A DNA stretch of 64,000 bases from Elgaria multicarinata webbii (taxonomy: Eukaryota; Chordata; Lepidosauria; Squamata; Anguidae): NCBI RefSeq assembly GCF_023053635.1, contig NC_086173.1:146986697-147050696 (forward strand), read 5' to 3'. The notes under the pieces are model-generated. The model did no database searches and was not told the origin of the DNA. It saw nothing but the letters and a program-made list of their open reading frames with translations. The position numbers were made by a program, and so were the translations under genes. The stretch's first letter is position 1; every line of letters begins with the position of its first letter. Of this stretch, positions 23,101 through 31,300 are shown piece after piece.

Positions 23101-25222
23101 ATTATTAAATCAGTAGACTGGCACTTCACTTCTTCCTCTTCTGCTTACAGGATTCTATGAGAGGAAGAGGGCCTAGTGCCAGCTTGGTAAAGCAGCAGTG
23201 GGTGGAAAACTCAATGATGGCCCCTGATTGGTTGTTTCTTCCTCTCCTGCCCACGGGAAAGGAAGTCTGGGGTGCCAGAAGCTACTTAGGCCTTGTCTTC
23301 ACTGTGTAAACCGTCATAACACCCTGTATAGTGTTTCTTAGAATGCGGTGCAGCACTAGACACAATCAATTCTCTATATAATAAATCTGTAAACAGTAAC
23401 AGATGACTCTGGGATATGCAGCAATAGCAGCTGGGCCATGGAGTTTGTCCTCCCATGTGGATGTGTAAAACTGCCAGATGTTCAGATGAACCACCTCAAA
23501 TGCAAACTATTCAGATAGCTAGTTTCCCAGCGGTGGGCAACTTGTGGCCCTCCAGATGTTCTGACCGACCAACAACTCTCATCAGCCATCACCATTGACA
23601 ATGCTGGTGAGGGCTAATGGGCCAAAACATCTGGAGGGCCGCAAGTTCCCCACCCCTCTAACAGATGCAAGCCCTGTGTTATCAAGTAGCATAAAAGCTG
23701 CCCTTAGAATTAAGGATCTATGTTGGTTTGCATCTTCAAGATCTTTATGGATGCTTCCCCAACATATCTGGATAAGGCACCCAACCATCCTAAAAACAGT
23801 TTCATATCAAGGCTATCCCGAAGAATTGGTACATTTCCTGAGATACTTGGTCTACAAATACAATCCTAAACACACTCACTAGGGAGAAGTCTGACTGAGC
23901 ACAGTAGTACTGGAGTAACATGCCAAGGATTGCACTGTTAATTTGTTTTGTAAGAGGGTAGGGAATTTGCTTTGGCTATTAATCAGATTAGACTTTTATA
24001 CAAGGAAGTACGTCTCCATTTAGCATATACCTAAACTATGGAATTTGCTATCAAAAGATGTAGTGATGGCCAGTAATTGGGATGCTTTTAAAAAGGGTTT
24101 AGACAAATTCATTGAGGATAAGTCTGCCCAGAAGGTACTAGTTGTGATGGCTATATATTACTTTCAGACCAGAATCAGTATGCCTCTGTAGACACGTTGC
24201 TAGGGAAATTGCTATTACACTTATGTCCTACTGTGGGTTTCCTACAGGGATATAACTAGCCATTGTACTAACAGAATGCAGGCCTTCATAGTCCAGCATT
24301 CAGCACAGCTCTTATTTTTGAAGTACCATCAGCCCCATCCATCATGGTCAAGGGTTTTTGCAGCCCATCATCTGGAAAGCACAGGCTACCCATCCATGGT
24401 CTAAAGAGAGGAAAGTGGTTCGAGGTACTCCTGCCTCAATGATAAAAGCAAGAGTCAGCAATTTTACTGTCAATCAAGCATGCCCAGGATTATTATTATA
24501 ATACAGCATCAATGGACATGTCATATTAGATTGTAAGATTCTCAGGGCAGAGACCTATATTCCATAAAGTAGCCTATGAGAGGTAAGATTTGAATCCATA
24601 CCTCTCAGGATGCCCCGGTTCAAAAGCATATTCATTTCCATTAAAAAACTGTAGCAGAAGGTAGCCGCTTAAGACCATTTCTTTAGACGATAAACAGATT
24701 CTCTAAATAAATGAAACCCTCTTATTTGATCAGCATTATAAAAAATACAGGCATTCTCCGTCACATAAAGATAAGGATATTTGCACTCATTTAACATTTG
24801 GAAGGAAAGAGGAACCATCATGTGCAGTGCAGAAGAAAGCAAAAGAAAATCACGAGAAGTGGTAGAACGCACGGCGCCCTAAGGCTGCAATCCCATCTGC
24901 GTGTGTTTATTTAACAATAAGCCCTATGGAACTCACTAGAATTAACTTCTAGATAAAAATGCAAAAGATCGGCTTGTAAATATCATTATGGACAGTCCTC
25001 AGCCAAATTAGACAGAAAATACAATAACTGCGATCTTGTCCTCATGGGCATCTCTGACCTCACATAGTTATAAAGCCAGTATTTCGTCACGTACTAAACA
25101 CCCTCTTTGATAAAATACAGACGGCTGCTCACCTGGTCAAAGACAGGTCTCCTAAATACCGCGCGGACCACTAAATCGCCGATGGTCCTGCTCAGCAGCA
25201 TGGTGCAACTAGCGGCCGCCAT
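11101..25222 (-). CDS. MRPS18B: MRPS18B, mitochondrial small-subunit ribosomal protein bS18m-b
   Basis: A component of the mitochondrial ribosome small subunit, one of three vertebrate S18 paralogues. Seven minus-strand coding exons: 25222-25133, 21966-21843, 17474-17377, 15732-15664, 15183-15117, 12945-12886, 11342-11101. They sum to 750 nt: 249 residues plus stop, near the human length. The ATG context is CAAGATGG. Family anchors are [44 protein letters not shown] (residues 110-119), [25 protein letters not shown] and the C-terminal [12 protein letters not shown]. The CxxC pair at 114-117 and nearby Cys110 and Cys137 could bind metal. The N-terminus ([16 protein letters not shown], then RRPVF) looks like a mitochondrial presequence. 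Exon 2's in-frame acceptor (CCTGAAG|GC) has a weak pyrimidine tract; a stronger-looking AG 29 nt inside would shift the frame. The promoter is shared head to head with PPP1R10. Confidence 0.95.
11402..11935 (-). mobile_element. L2-like LINE 3' end
   Basis: The minus strand encodes an ORF2 C-terminus with [20 protein letters not shown] and [15 protein letters not shown], ending at a stop near 11623. The 3' region ends in the ACCGCCC-type hairpin and a TAAATAAATAAAT tail (11402-11465). It lies in MRPS18B intron 6, with its tail only about 60 bp from the exon 7 acceptor. It is among the best preserved L2 copies here. Confidence 0.9.
11965..12500 (+). mobile_element. CR1-like LINE 3' end
   Basis: The order of blocks follows the abundant squamate CR1 family: AAATGATCCAAGGGGCTGGA, GAACTCGGGATCATCCCATG, TATGGAATTTGCTACCACAA, TATTACCTCCAATATCAGTA and TTTTGGTCTGGTGCAGC. 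The terminal part is interrupted by the SINE at 12508; a remnant CTGGCTCTTATGTTCTTA follows at about 12808. Confidence 0.8.
12508..12725 (-). mobile_element. tRNA-type SINE nested at a CR1 3' end
   Basis: The plus strand shows TTATTACATTTATATCCTGT, GGAACTCAAGGCGGCTTTAC, CCATTTTATCCTCACAAAAA and GACTGGCCCAAAGACACCC, the antisense of the SINE at 21610-21832. It sits between the CR1 body and a short CR1 terminal remnant. Confidence 0.7.
13125..13236 (+). mobile_element. LINE 3' tail with (ATA)n
   Basis: TTAGATTGTAAGCCTATGTG, GCAGGG, CTATGTACAGCACCATGTAC and GATGGTGCTATATAAATAAA are followed by an (AAT)n run. The same unit is at 19165-19398. I place it in the L2/CR1 clade by resemblance only. 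Confidence 0.65.
13666..13752 (+). mobile_element. CR1 LINE 3' tail
   Basis: GGTGGATTCCTGCATTGAGC, AGGGGGTTGGACTCGATGGC, CCTTCCAACTCTGC and TATTCTATGATTCTATGA form the canonical CR1 3' end. The GC-rich sequence on both sides (13540-14060, including a C run near 13877) holds no recognisable gene. Confidence 0.9.
14236..14643 (+). mobile_element. L2-like LINE ORF2 C-terminus and tail
   Basis: A 98-codon open frame has [20 protein letters not shown], then [20 protein letters not shown] and [16 protein letters not shown], the C-terminal signature of L2 reverse transcriptase proteins. It is followed by a T-run, an AT-rich 3' region and an AATAAATAAAC tail. The start of the element is truncated. 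It lies in MRPS18B intron 5 and is not a host gene despite its intact frame. Confidence 0.9.
15285..15625 (+). mobile_element. Diverged LINE 3' end
   Basis: AACAGCGCCTTCTCTGCAGT and GGAACTTCCTCCCTACAGAA resemble the AFSAVAPxLWNSLP region of L2 ORF2 at the DNA level. An AT-rich 3' region ends in a (TA)n run near 15605-15625. Family is uncertain. Confidence 0.5.
16040..16125. mobile_element. Palindromic hAT-type MITE, left arm
   Basis: CCAGCCATCCACAACCTGGT, GTCCTCCAAATGTGCTGGAC, TACAACTCTCATCAACCCCA and GCTAGCAAGGTCACTGG match the left arm. The right arm is missing. Confidence 0.65.
16255..16450 (-). mobile_element. tRNA-headed SINE
   Basis: The plus strand reads GCCTGTATGAGACCATTGGT, CTATCGAGCCCAGCGACTGT, CAGTAGCTCTCCAAAGTCTC, GATCAGGGATTCAACCTAGG and GTGCTGTACCACTGAAGTA. 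The last two correspond, on the minus strand, to a B-box-like and an A-box-like tRNA promoter. The same family is at 56530 and 45575 on the plus strand. Confidence 0.75.
16650..16790. mobile_element. Palindromic hAT-type MITE
   Basis: Arms ATTCCCCAACCTGGTGTCCT and GTGTACTAGGTTGGGGAAGG are inverted copies, with TTGGATTACAACTCCCATCA and GCTGATGGGAGTTGAATTC inside. No clean target duplication. An L2 tail follows directly. Confidence 0.8.
16795..17085 (+). mobile_element. L2-like LINE 3' end
   Basis: The 3' region CGCCAGGTCAAGACTTTTCC runs into a T-rich stretch, the hairpin ACCGCCCAGAGAGCTTCGGC ... GGGGCGGTATATAAATG, and an ATTAATTAAATAAATAAATA tail. It lies in MRPS18B intron 3. Confidence 0.9.
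17735..18092. mobile_element. Nonautonomous hAT-type element (GGTGGGCA family)
   Basis: Left end CAGGGATGGGCAGAAAGCAG and right end GAAGTTTGCCCACCCCTG are imperfect inverted repeats, and AGATCAGGATCTACT/AGTAGATCTA lies just inside them. Flanks do not show a clean 8-bp duplication. An internally deleted relative is at 32045-32252, and fragments lie near 7005 and 7322. Confidence 0.65.
18198..18290. repeat. GCAATC foldback repeat
   Basis: It starts CAGTGCAATCCTGCACAGAC, has CTACTCAGACATAAGTCCCG and GGATTTACTCCCACGCAAAC, and ends GCATCGGATTACAGCTC, an inverted echo of the start. Same family as 22790. Confidence 0.65.
18830..19160 (-). mobile_element. L2-like LINE 3' region
   Basis: The plus strand starts TTTATTTTTATTTAGACATT, then ACCTCCTTTCAGGGCAAAAA and AGCTCTCCCAAGACAGGGTA, the antisense of an L2-like tail hairpin, followed by a long A-rich region antisense to the LINE 3' UTR. 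No clear ORF2 end is visible. Confidence 0.55.
19165..19398 (+). mobile_element. LINE 3' tail with (AATA)n
   Basis: TTAGATTGTAAGCCTATGCG, GCAGGGCC, CTCTGTACAGCACCATGTAC and GATGGTGCTATATAAATAAA, then (AAT)n. It is a sister of 13125-13236. A decayed relative of the same tail may lie at 18295-18725. Confidence 0.7.
19789..19925. mobile_element. Palindromic hAT-type MITE with target duplication
   Basis: It starts CAGACTTCTTCAGTCTGGTG and ends GAAGTTGGGGAAAGCTG. Flanks AGCTAGAC (19781-19788) and AGCTAGAG (19926-19933) match 7 of 8. The centre has GTGTTGGCTGGGGCTGATGG. Confidence 0.85.
19934..20060 (+). mobile_element. 5S-rRNA-derived SINE
   Basis: CAACCATGCTCAAGCTAAGC, AGATCTGGG, GGCCTGGATGGAGGAT and TTCCTGGGCAAC align in order with 5S rRNA (GGAAGCTAAGCAGGGTCGGG, TTGGATGGGAGACC, GCCTGGGAATACC). 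The tail GGATGGCAGAATATG is followed by AATAAATAAGG. It lies right after a MITE target duplication. From memory, 5S-headed SINEs are known in lizards. Confidence 0.7.
20238..20612. mobile_element. Long foldback MITE (GGTTCACACA family)
   Basis: The left arm CTGGTTCACACATAGTGCTG, GGCAATTCCTAGTTTGTTTA and AGCCAGGAATTGCTGGGA is an inverted, diverged copy of the right arm (TCATCCTACAATTCCTGGGC, TAAACAACCTAGGAATTTCT, TTTACGTGCAAACTAACTCT), about 60 bp each. The middle holds further GGGTTGTTT palindromic pieces. Similar architecture and length occur at 40738-41101 and 55662-56037. Confidence 0.7.
21185..21335 (-). mobile_element. tRNA-type SINE fragment
   Basis: The plus strand shows TTTACATTTATATCCTGTTT, GTGACTGGCCCAAAGTCACT and GGGGATTTGAACCTGGATCT, the antisense of the SINE tail, core and B-box region. 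Confidence 0.65.
21610..21832 (+). mobile_element. tRNA-derived SINE, near full length
   Basis: The tRNA-like head GGCATAGTAGCTAAAATGTT (A-box position) and GGGTTCTAGTCCCCACT (B-box position) is followed by the core GGCCAGCCACAGCCTCTCAG, CCCAACCTACCTCACAGGG, the tail GCCACCTTGGGTTCCTTGGA and ATATAAATGTAATAAAATAA. It ends about 10 bp from the splice donor of MRPS18B exon 2 (21843). It is in the opposite orientation to the gene. Confidence 0.85.
22065..22160 (-). mobile_element. tRNA-type SINE 3' fragment
   Basis: The plus strand has TTACATTAATATCTCACCTT, TCCTCCAAGGAGCCTAAGAC and CTCCATTTGATCCCCACAAC, the antisense of the SINE tail. With 21185 and 21610, three SINE copies flank MRPS18B exon 2. 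Confidence 0.7.
22688..22772 (+). mobile_element. CR1 LINE 3' tail
   Basis: GGTGGATTCCTGCATTGAGC, AGGGGGTTGGACTCGATGGC, CTTCCAACTCTACT and ATTCTATGATTCTATGA. Nearly identical to 13666-13752, so it belongs to the same young subfamily. Confidence 0.9.
22790..22882. repeat. GCAATC foldback repeat, best copy
   Basis: It starts GTGCAATCCTATACATGTCT and ends GTAGAGGATTGCAGCC. The two arms also share AAGTAATTCCCATGAG/ATGGGGCTTACTCCC, so the whole 90 bp folds back. Several decayed relatives lie at 5405, 6213, 18198, 23855, 24885 and 33110. Confidence 0.75.
23528..23658. mobile_element. Palindromic MITE (CAGCGGTGGGCAACTT variant)
   Basis: Left arm CAGCGGTGGGCAACTTGTGG plus CCCTCCAGATGTTCTG and right arm CATCTGGAGGGCCGCAAGTT plus CCCCACCCCT are inverted. 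It shares the CCTCCAGATG core with the common MITE but has different ends, so it is a distinct subfamily. Confidence 0.75.
24030..24310 (+). mobile_element. CR1-like LINE 3' region, old
   Basis: AAACTATGGAATTTGCTATC, AAAAGATGTAGTGATGGCCA and GACAAATTCATTGAGGATAA follow the block order of the CR1 copy at 11965. It has decayed considerably. Confidence 0.7.
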
Positions 25223-25930
25223 CTTGAGGTACGAATAAACTTACGCATGCGCCATAGCTCTGAACTTCCAAGGTTACCTTGAGAGGGAAGCGTATACATT
25301 TCCCATTGCTCTGTGGATTGAAACGCTACTTTGATCTTTACTTCTCTTACAAGCACTAATTATATTTATTCACCATGAAGTTAAATTAATCAACCGAAAA
25401 AGAATAATAAATCTATGGCAAGAAATCAAAAATCGTGTGAAGGCTTTTTTTTTTTTTAAGAGACTCGCGCAAGCGCATAACGCTTCTTTTGCAAAAAAAT
25501 ACTGCGCCACAAGACGTAGAGGCTACCAGCAGCGTACCTTTGTTGCGCACGCGCAGAAAGATTACTATTGTGGTGAGGGTCTGCCAACAACGTCCAAATT
25601 ACGCGCATGCCCAGTTTGGGAAACAATCTCGCACTCTCATTCCTTGTCCTCGCGAAAACAAGGGCGGAGGCCGCGCGCGTGCACAATGGCGCATGCGTAT
25701 TCGTGAATTACTAACTGCGTCACAAGCTTTAGAGGCGCTAAATTTTATTTTTGTTGGAACTGATCGATTGGAATTCAAAATACAATTCAGATAATATGCG
25801 TTGATTTAAATTTTGAGACGAATTTAGTCGACCAAGGTGACGACATCGTGCGGGGCTCGTACGTTTGGCTTTGTTCTTTGTCTGCGTCGCGGGACGACGG
25901 GAGAGGACGTTGGGAAGAGGGAGTGGCCTC
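25223..25930. promoter_or_regulatory. Divergent MRPS18B/PPP1R10 promoter with NRF-1-like and YY1-like sites
   Basis: About 740 bp separate the MRPS18B ATG from the predicted PPP1R10 start. Five NRF-1-like motifs are visible: ACGCATGCGCCA (25243), CGCGCAAGCGCA (25466), TGCGCACGCGCAG (25543), ACGCGCATGCCC (25600) and GGCGCATGCGTA (25687). A YY1-like CAAGATGGCGGC on the minus strand overlaps the MRPS18B start codon (25215-25226). The stretch is CpG-rich. NRF-1 sites are typical of nuclear genes for mitochondrial proteins, which fits MRPS18B. Motifs are seen; binding is inferred. Confidence 0.65.
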
Positions 25931-25931
25931 A

Positions 25932-25938
25932 TATAAAA
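25932..25938 (+). promoter_or_regulatory. PPP1R10: PPP1R10 TATA box
   Basis: TATAAAA lies in a CpG-rich setting, about 30 bp before the sequence GGCCATTCTGGGG and 45 bp before a strong splice donor AAAG|GTAAGT at 25983/25984. That spacing predicts a start near 25962. Confidence 0.6.
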
Positions 25939-25961
25939 GACTCCGCGCGCGTCCACATCGG

Positions 25962-25983
25962 CCATTCTGGGGTCTGTTTAAAG
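25962..25983 (+). other. PPP1R10: PPP1R10 untranslated exon 1 (predicted)
   Basis: A short exon is placed between the TATA-predicted start and the consensus donor TTTAAAG|GTAAGTAC. The 5' limit is approximate. The strong donor is the main support. Confidence 0.55.
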
Positions 25984-26398
25984 GTAAGTACGGTGTGTCT
26001 GGGAACGTTATTGTGGGGAACGGATTGGGAGGGGACAAAAGGGCGTTATGTTAGTATTATTTTTCTTTTCCCCCTTTCCAGAATACGTTGTAATTGACCT
26101 TTATAAGTAGTAATTTTTTTTGTCATAATGAAGCTAAATTGACTCTTCAAAAGAGTCTTAGGTCAATTCTCCCTTTTAAAAAGTCCGAGTCACTCACAAG
26201 TGGGAAACGAAATTCTAAACTAATATTTTTCGTCATTGGTTTTTTTTTTTAATCCCCTGCGATTCTTCCTCCCTTTCTGATGAGAACGTTTTGGTTTCTG
26301 TTGAAATTTGCAAAGACCTTGTTGCATGAAAGTTTGAATTTATGGGTTTATTTTTTTTTTAAAAAAACTTAACTTTGTAATTTTCCCCTCCTTATAGG

Positions 26399-26771
26399 TT
26401 TGCTGTGGTCTTGAGACACCGTTGAACTTCGCGAAACAAAGAAAAATCCCCCCACAGTTGAACCTCTGAGACGACACACAAAAAAGCCAGCTACATTTCT
26501 GATCGTCTGTATTGGGAAGCTGTTAAAATTCTTTGTGACCTGAAGGAGAACAACTGCCACTAAAAACATAAAAAACCAAAATTAATATTTAGCAACAACT
26601 TTCCCCGATCTTTTTTTTATCAAGCAGCTTTTTGTTACTTATTGACTATCAAAAAGTTGCTAGTTTTTTTTAAAAATGAGCAAAATCAAATTCATTTTTT
26701 TCTTTAAAAACACAGCTTAATCCAAAAAAGATAAACCTTGAGGCGCTGTCGACGAGAAAATTAATTGGATA
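26399..26771 (+). other. PPP1R10: PPP1R10 untranslated exon 2 (candidate)
   Basis: A good acceptor (CCCCTCCTTATAG|GTTTG) opens this segment and a consensus donor (GGATA|GTAAGTG) closes it. It has no long frame, so it would be 5' UTR. It could instead be skipped, with exon 1 joining 38225 directly. Confidence 0.4.
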
Positions 26772-28376
26772 GTAAGTGTCGTATTTTCAACCAACTGACC
26801 AAAAAAAAAAAAAAAAATCGTCCGTGTCGAAGTGAGCTAATGGCACGAAGAAAAGACAAAAAATGGAGGGGAAGTGGGGTTTTGTTTGAGGTGTTAACCC
26901 TTAAGACGCAGGCATTTTGCCACCAAAAATGCATATTTATAAGGAGTATGATGGTCTTTTAGAAAATCCATCGTCTCCAGGACTGTCAAGGGTTAATGAG
27001 CTCCCACATAACAGATGGTGGTGACTGAGCCATAAAGTACTACTTCTTTGTGTGGGAGACGTGGAAATTGAGCTAAATAAGCAATCTGTACATAAAGATT
27101 GCAGGGTAAGCGTATAAGGGACCAAAATAGCAGTAACTGGGTAGTAGCCAGCAATGAATCATTTTAAAATACAGGATCTGTCATAGCCTCGTCTATATTT
27201 CTAAATTTGTCAATGTTAAAAAGGGTTGTGTTTTTTTAAAAAAATTGAAGGTTTTATAATGTATATATAGGTATGTAATACTGGAAAAAATTTAACAGGC
27301 AATCTAGAAATAAAGATTGCGAAATGGCTTGAGAAAATCGTTTTAAACAAGTCCAATTTTTTAAAACCCTCATTAATAGAAAATAGAGATCTATTCAACT
27401 CAAATGAGGTCTAATTGCTTTTAAAATGTTCATCCTTCTATATTCTCCCCCTCGCTGCAATATGGCGGTGTTATTTTATCTTTTGTCCTTGACGAGCAGC
27501 ATTGTCTCTTTCCTTTACAGGATGTTTCCATTTTTATTCAGTCTCCTACCTCCCCCATGTGTGGAGGAGGAAGTTGGGAGGGGGGGAGAAGAGGTATTAA
27601 CCCTATATAGTGGTGAATAATGAGAGGTTCTTTGAGTCTCCGGTACTGGCCAAGAAATGCCTCTTCTTTCCCTAACCCTTTAATGTATGATAAATAGGTT
27701 CTAGTTTATAGAACTGACATAAAATGATACAAATGTGTATATAATGGAGGTTTTAATGCTATAGTTTCCTCTTAAATAGATTCTAAAGCCTCTTGCTTTT
27801 TTTTATCTAATCGCCTGTGCTTCTAAAATGGCGTCGCTGCCTCTCCTTTCTGTACAAGAACCACAAGGCTTTCTGGGCAGGGAGCTGATGTCAGCAGCTT
27901 GTAACAAACTCCTCCCCCTGAATAGCTTGTGTTTGGTGCCCAGAGCATGCATCATGGAATGAAGGGAAAGAGATGGGGGAGGGGAGAACTCGGTTACCCT
28001 TCCCCCTCGTCACCTTTTCAAAATGATCTAACGGAATTCCACTTTCACCACCTATAGGTCCTGCTTAATATAAGTGCAAAGTATGTTCATAAATCCACCA
28101 AGGTTTTTTTTTAGGTTTCAACATCACATGAGAGCTTTGGATTTCAGTGATCTCCATGTCTATTGTACTTGTGTTGAGTCAAATTTGTTAAATACCTGTA
28201 TTAGTATTAGGCAGGCAAACTGTTTTGTGTCTTCTTTTCCTTCTCTTCCCCCTTTCTCCCCTTTTCCCCCATCTTCTAGGTGTCGAGGTGGGACGGGACA
28301 GGGAAGCATGTTTCCTAGTTTAATCAAGACTGATAGTTAAGCGATGAAATGCTACCACTGGACCCCAAATGTTTAG

Positions 28377-28395
28377 CAAGTGTCAATGACACTTG
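28377..28395. repeat. 19-bp perfect palindrome in PPP1R10 intron
   Basis: CAAGTGTCAATGACACTTG is a 9-bp inverted repeat around a single A. It contains inverted CAAGTG/CACTTG and TGTCA/TGACA half-sites, which resemble NKX2-type and MEIS/TGIF-type cores. It could be a dimer binding site or chance. Confidence 0.5.
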
Positions 28396-31300
28396 TTAGA
28401 ACTTTAAAAAGGTTTGGGGAGGGGGAGTCTGTTTTTTCTCTGGCCACATGCACACAAAAGGGCATGAGGGAGGGGGCAAGTCTTGTATTAATTTACCACA
28501 TTCCACAGTTCCTGTACAATGTACTAGGAAAGAAGTGATCATTAGGAAAAAAGGGAATCCAGCACTTGTATTACCTCATCAAAGGGAGGGAAACAACCAC
28601 AATTCCACCTGGTAAGCAAAATCTTTCTGGTATTAATTACATTTCACAACCTTCATTTCTGTTCCGGACCACTTTGTTTTATTATTTTTTGCTGCTGTTC
28701 TCTTCCATTGTCAACGCCATGAAGTAACACCTTCTGATGCATGCAGGCGGTTAAGGGTGTTAAATGTTTGCCAATCTGCTGAGGACACTAGTTAAGCTTT
28801 TTTCCAAGTTGGTTAATTCCTTAAAATAGGAATCTGGTTTCTTAAATGAGTCTGCATGAACATCAAATAGCATTTAAGAAATGCTGCTCTTGTGACTTTC
28901 CCATTAAGTGCTGGTTCTTGTACCGTTGGAGGGGGGAAGGAATGTTTCACAAACCAACTTAATGCCTCCATCTACATATCCGGTGGTAGCATTTCATAAT
29001 GCTCTCCCTCCCTTTAGTGAATCAGTGACACTGTTAGGGCTGTAGCACTAATTGGTGCACCTGTCATTTCATGCTGAAGAACAACTCTGCGTGCTCTAGT
29101 CAGAAAAAAGTCCCTGGCAGGTTAACTTAATTTGGGGGCTGGGGACTAGACCGAGAGAAGCTGCTAAGATAGTATACACTTACCAAAAGATAAACTTGAC
29201 AAAAAGACCATTTCATCTCAAATGTGGGTATCAATGCTGTACAATCGTGCACTTGTCAAATATGCCTTTATATTTCAAAATGTTGATATACTCATTAGAG
29301 GTGAAATGATTTTGGATTAGAACAGGCTGTCTAGCTGTAGGATAACTGGCAGCATTAATGCAGCGAGGCCAGGCACAATCTAAAAAGCATTTTAGACTGA
29401 AGTAAATACAGCTTCATATAGCTTCAATAAACACACAGACTTTTTATTAGTCCAGTACATTGTGGGCTAAGAGGTAAAACAAATACTAGAAACTTCGTGT
29501 GAACTGAATGAATAATTAAAATTCTGTTTTTGAAGTTCAGTTCAGTTTTGAGACAGTACCAGTTGTTCGTGGCAGCACAGTGGCCTAGCTAGTAAATTAT
29601 CCAAAACTAGTGAAAGACATAGCTGGTATATGGCTTTGCTTAAACCCATTGTTTTAAGCATTCCATCCATTTTAATGAAAAACAATGTTTTTAGAATCTT
29701 GGTTTGCTTTAAGATTCTGGAAGTATTCTGGAAGCCTGACAAAAAACTGCTGTTCAGTTTAGTTTTCTAGATTTGTGCTGCCACAGTAGCAAGTGTTGAT
29801 GTTAAACTTCCATTATTATGTCAGCTAGTAATTTGGTGAGGCAATGAAATGTCATAAGACTTGGGGCAAGCCAGCTATGGCTTTCTTGTCTATGTGCATA
29901 AGTATAAAAACATACAGCTAGAAAGCCAGCCCTTCTCTTTATACTGTCTTTTCCACAAGACAGCAGAAAGTGGCATTTTTCCCCTTCATCTTTTAACAGC
30001 TGCCAAAAGAAGTGAGGGATTGAGCTAGAACCTTGCCCTAAATTTGATAGATGAATGGTTCAGCCTGCAATCTGTTCCCCTGCTTATTGTGTATTATGTA
30101 AGGGAAGAAAATAAGTGGTCCTCGGTTTATACTGAAAATAGATTCTTCGTTCCTGAACATACTTAATTGGGAATTTCACGGGCCAATTTCCATGTAAGGT
30201 GTAACTGCTTGATCCAAACTGGAAACTTGAGTGAGTCACCTTTTTAAGAGTAGCTTAGGTAACTTGTCCAGTTTTGTTTAGGAGAGGAATTTGGGGTATT
30301 TAGGCAGCAGACTGCCAGAAATTCATCTGAAAGGTGTTGCAGGATTGCAACCTTCACTGAAAGCCTGATTCTAAAGATATACTTGAAAATTAACCCTTTA
30401 ATTATGAAGGATTTATATCCAAGTATATCTATTGAAGGTTGCAGCCAAAAAATTGCCTGCTCCAGCATCTTGGCACTGTCTAAAAACAAAACAAACTGTA
30501 TTGCCAGTTCAGAGGCTAGCATAAAAATGTTCATCTGGAGTCCATTGTCTCCCATAGCTTAGAAACGAGTATGAGAATCCAGCCAAAAGATACTTAGGAG
30601 TTTTTACTACTATTTCAGTTGCTTTAATCGTTAAAAAGTGAGAGCTGGTTTTTGGGACCCTATCTTCCTGGAATGGTGACCTCAAGTGGAGTTGCTTATC
30701 TACTACAGTTCAGTTTCTCCATAGTTGCTAAGAGTGGAAGAAATGCTTGGGAAGCCTTCAGCACACTAAAATAATGAACTGAATAAATTCTCTTAATAGG
30801 TAGTAAAATTGACATATTCAGGAGGGAGGTGATAGTCTGAAAGCTTTGCGATGGCAACTGCCACTCCACAGTAATTCCCTTGGGATCACATTTTAAAACA
30901 CCTTGCTAACATATATTAATAGAATTGTAGGATATGAAGTTGTCTGTCTTCATTGGATTAAAATCCTGATTCCATTCTCTAAACTGTAAGTACCAAATGA
31001 CTCCCCATGGAGTCCAGTCCTGGAGAATTCATTTTCAGCTTAATTGAAGCACTTGGAGAAGCTAATGCTAAATAGCTGAGTAGACATGCTAAGCTTGTGG
31101 TGGTTTCAGTATCACTATTTGTATCTTTCCCTTGTTTTACCTTCCTGTTTGTCCTCTAATTCCTCACCCAGGCCTTGAGGTTCTATGGTATAGGCTACAT
31201 GTACTTAGGCTTTAGCAAATCCAAACTGGCATTCCTAAAAAGGCATACAGGATTCTTTGTATAAGCAAAACAATATAGTAGGAGCAAGCAGCTGTAGGTG

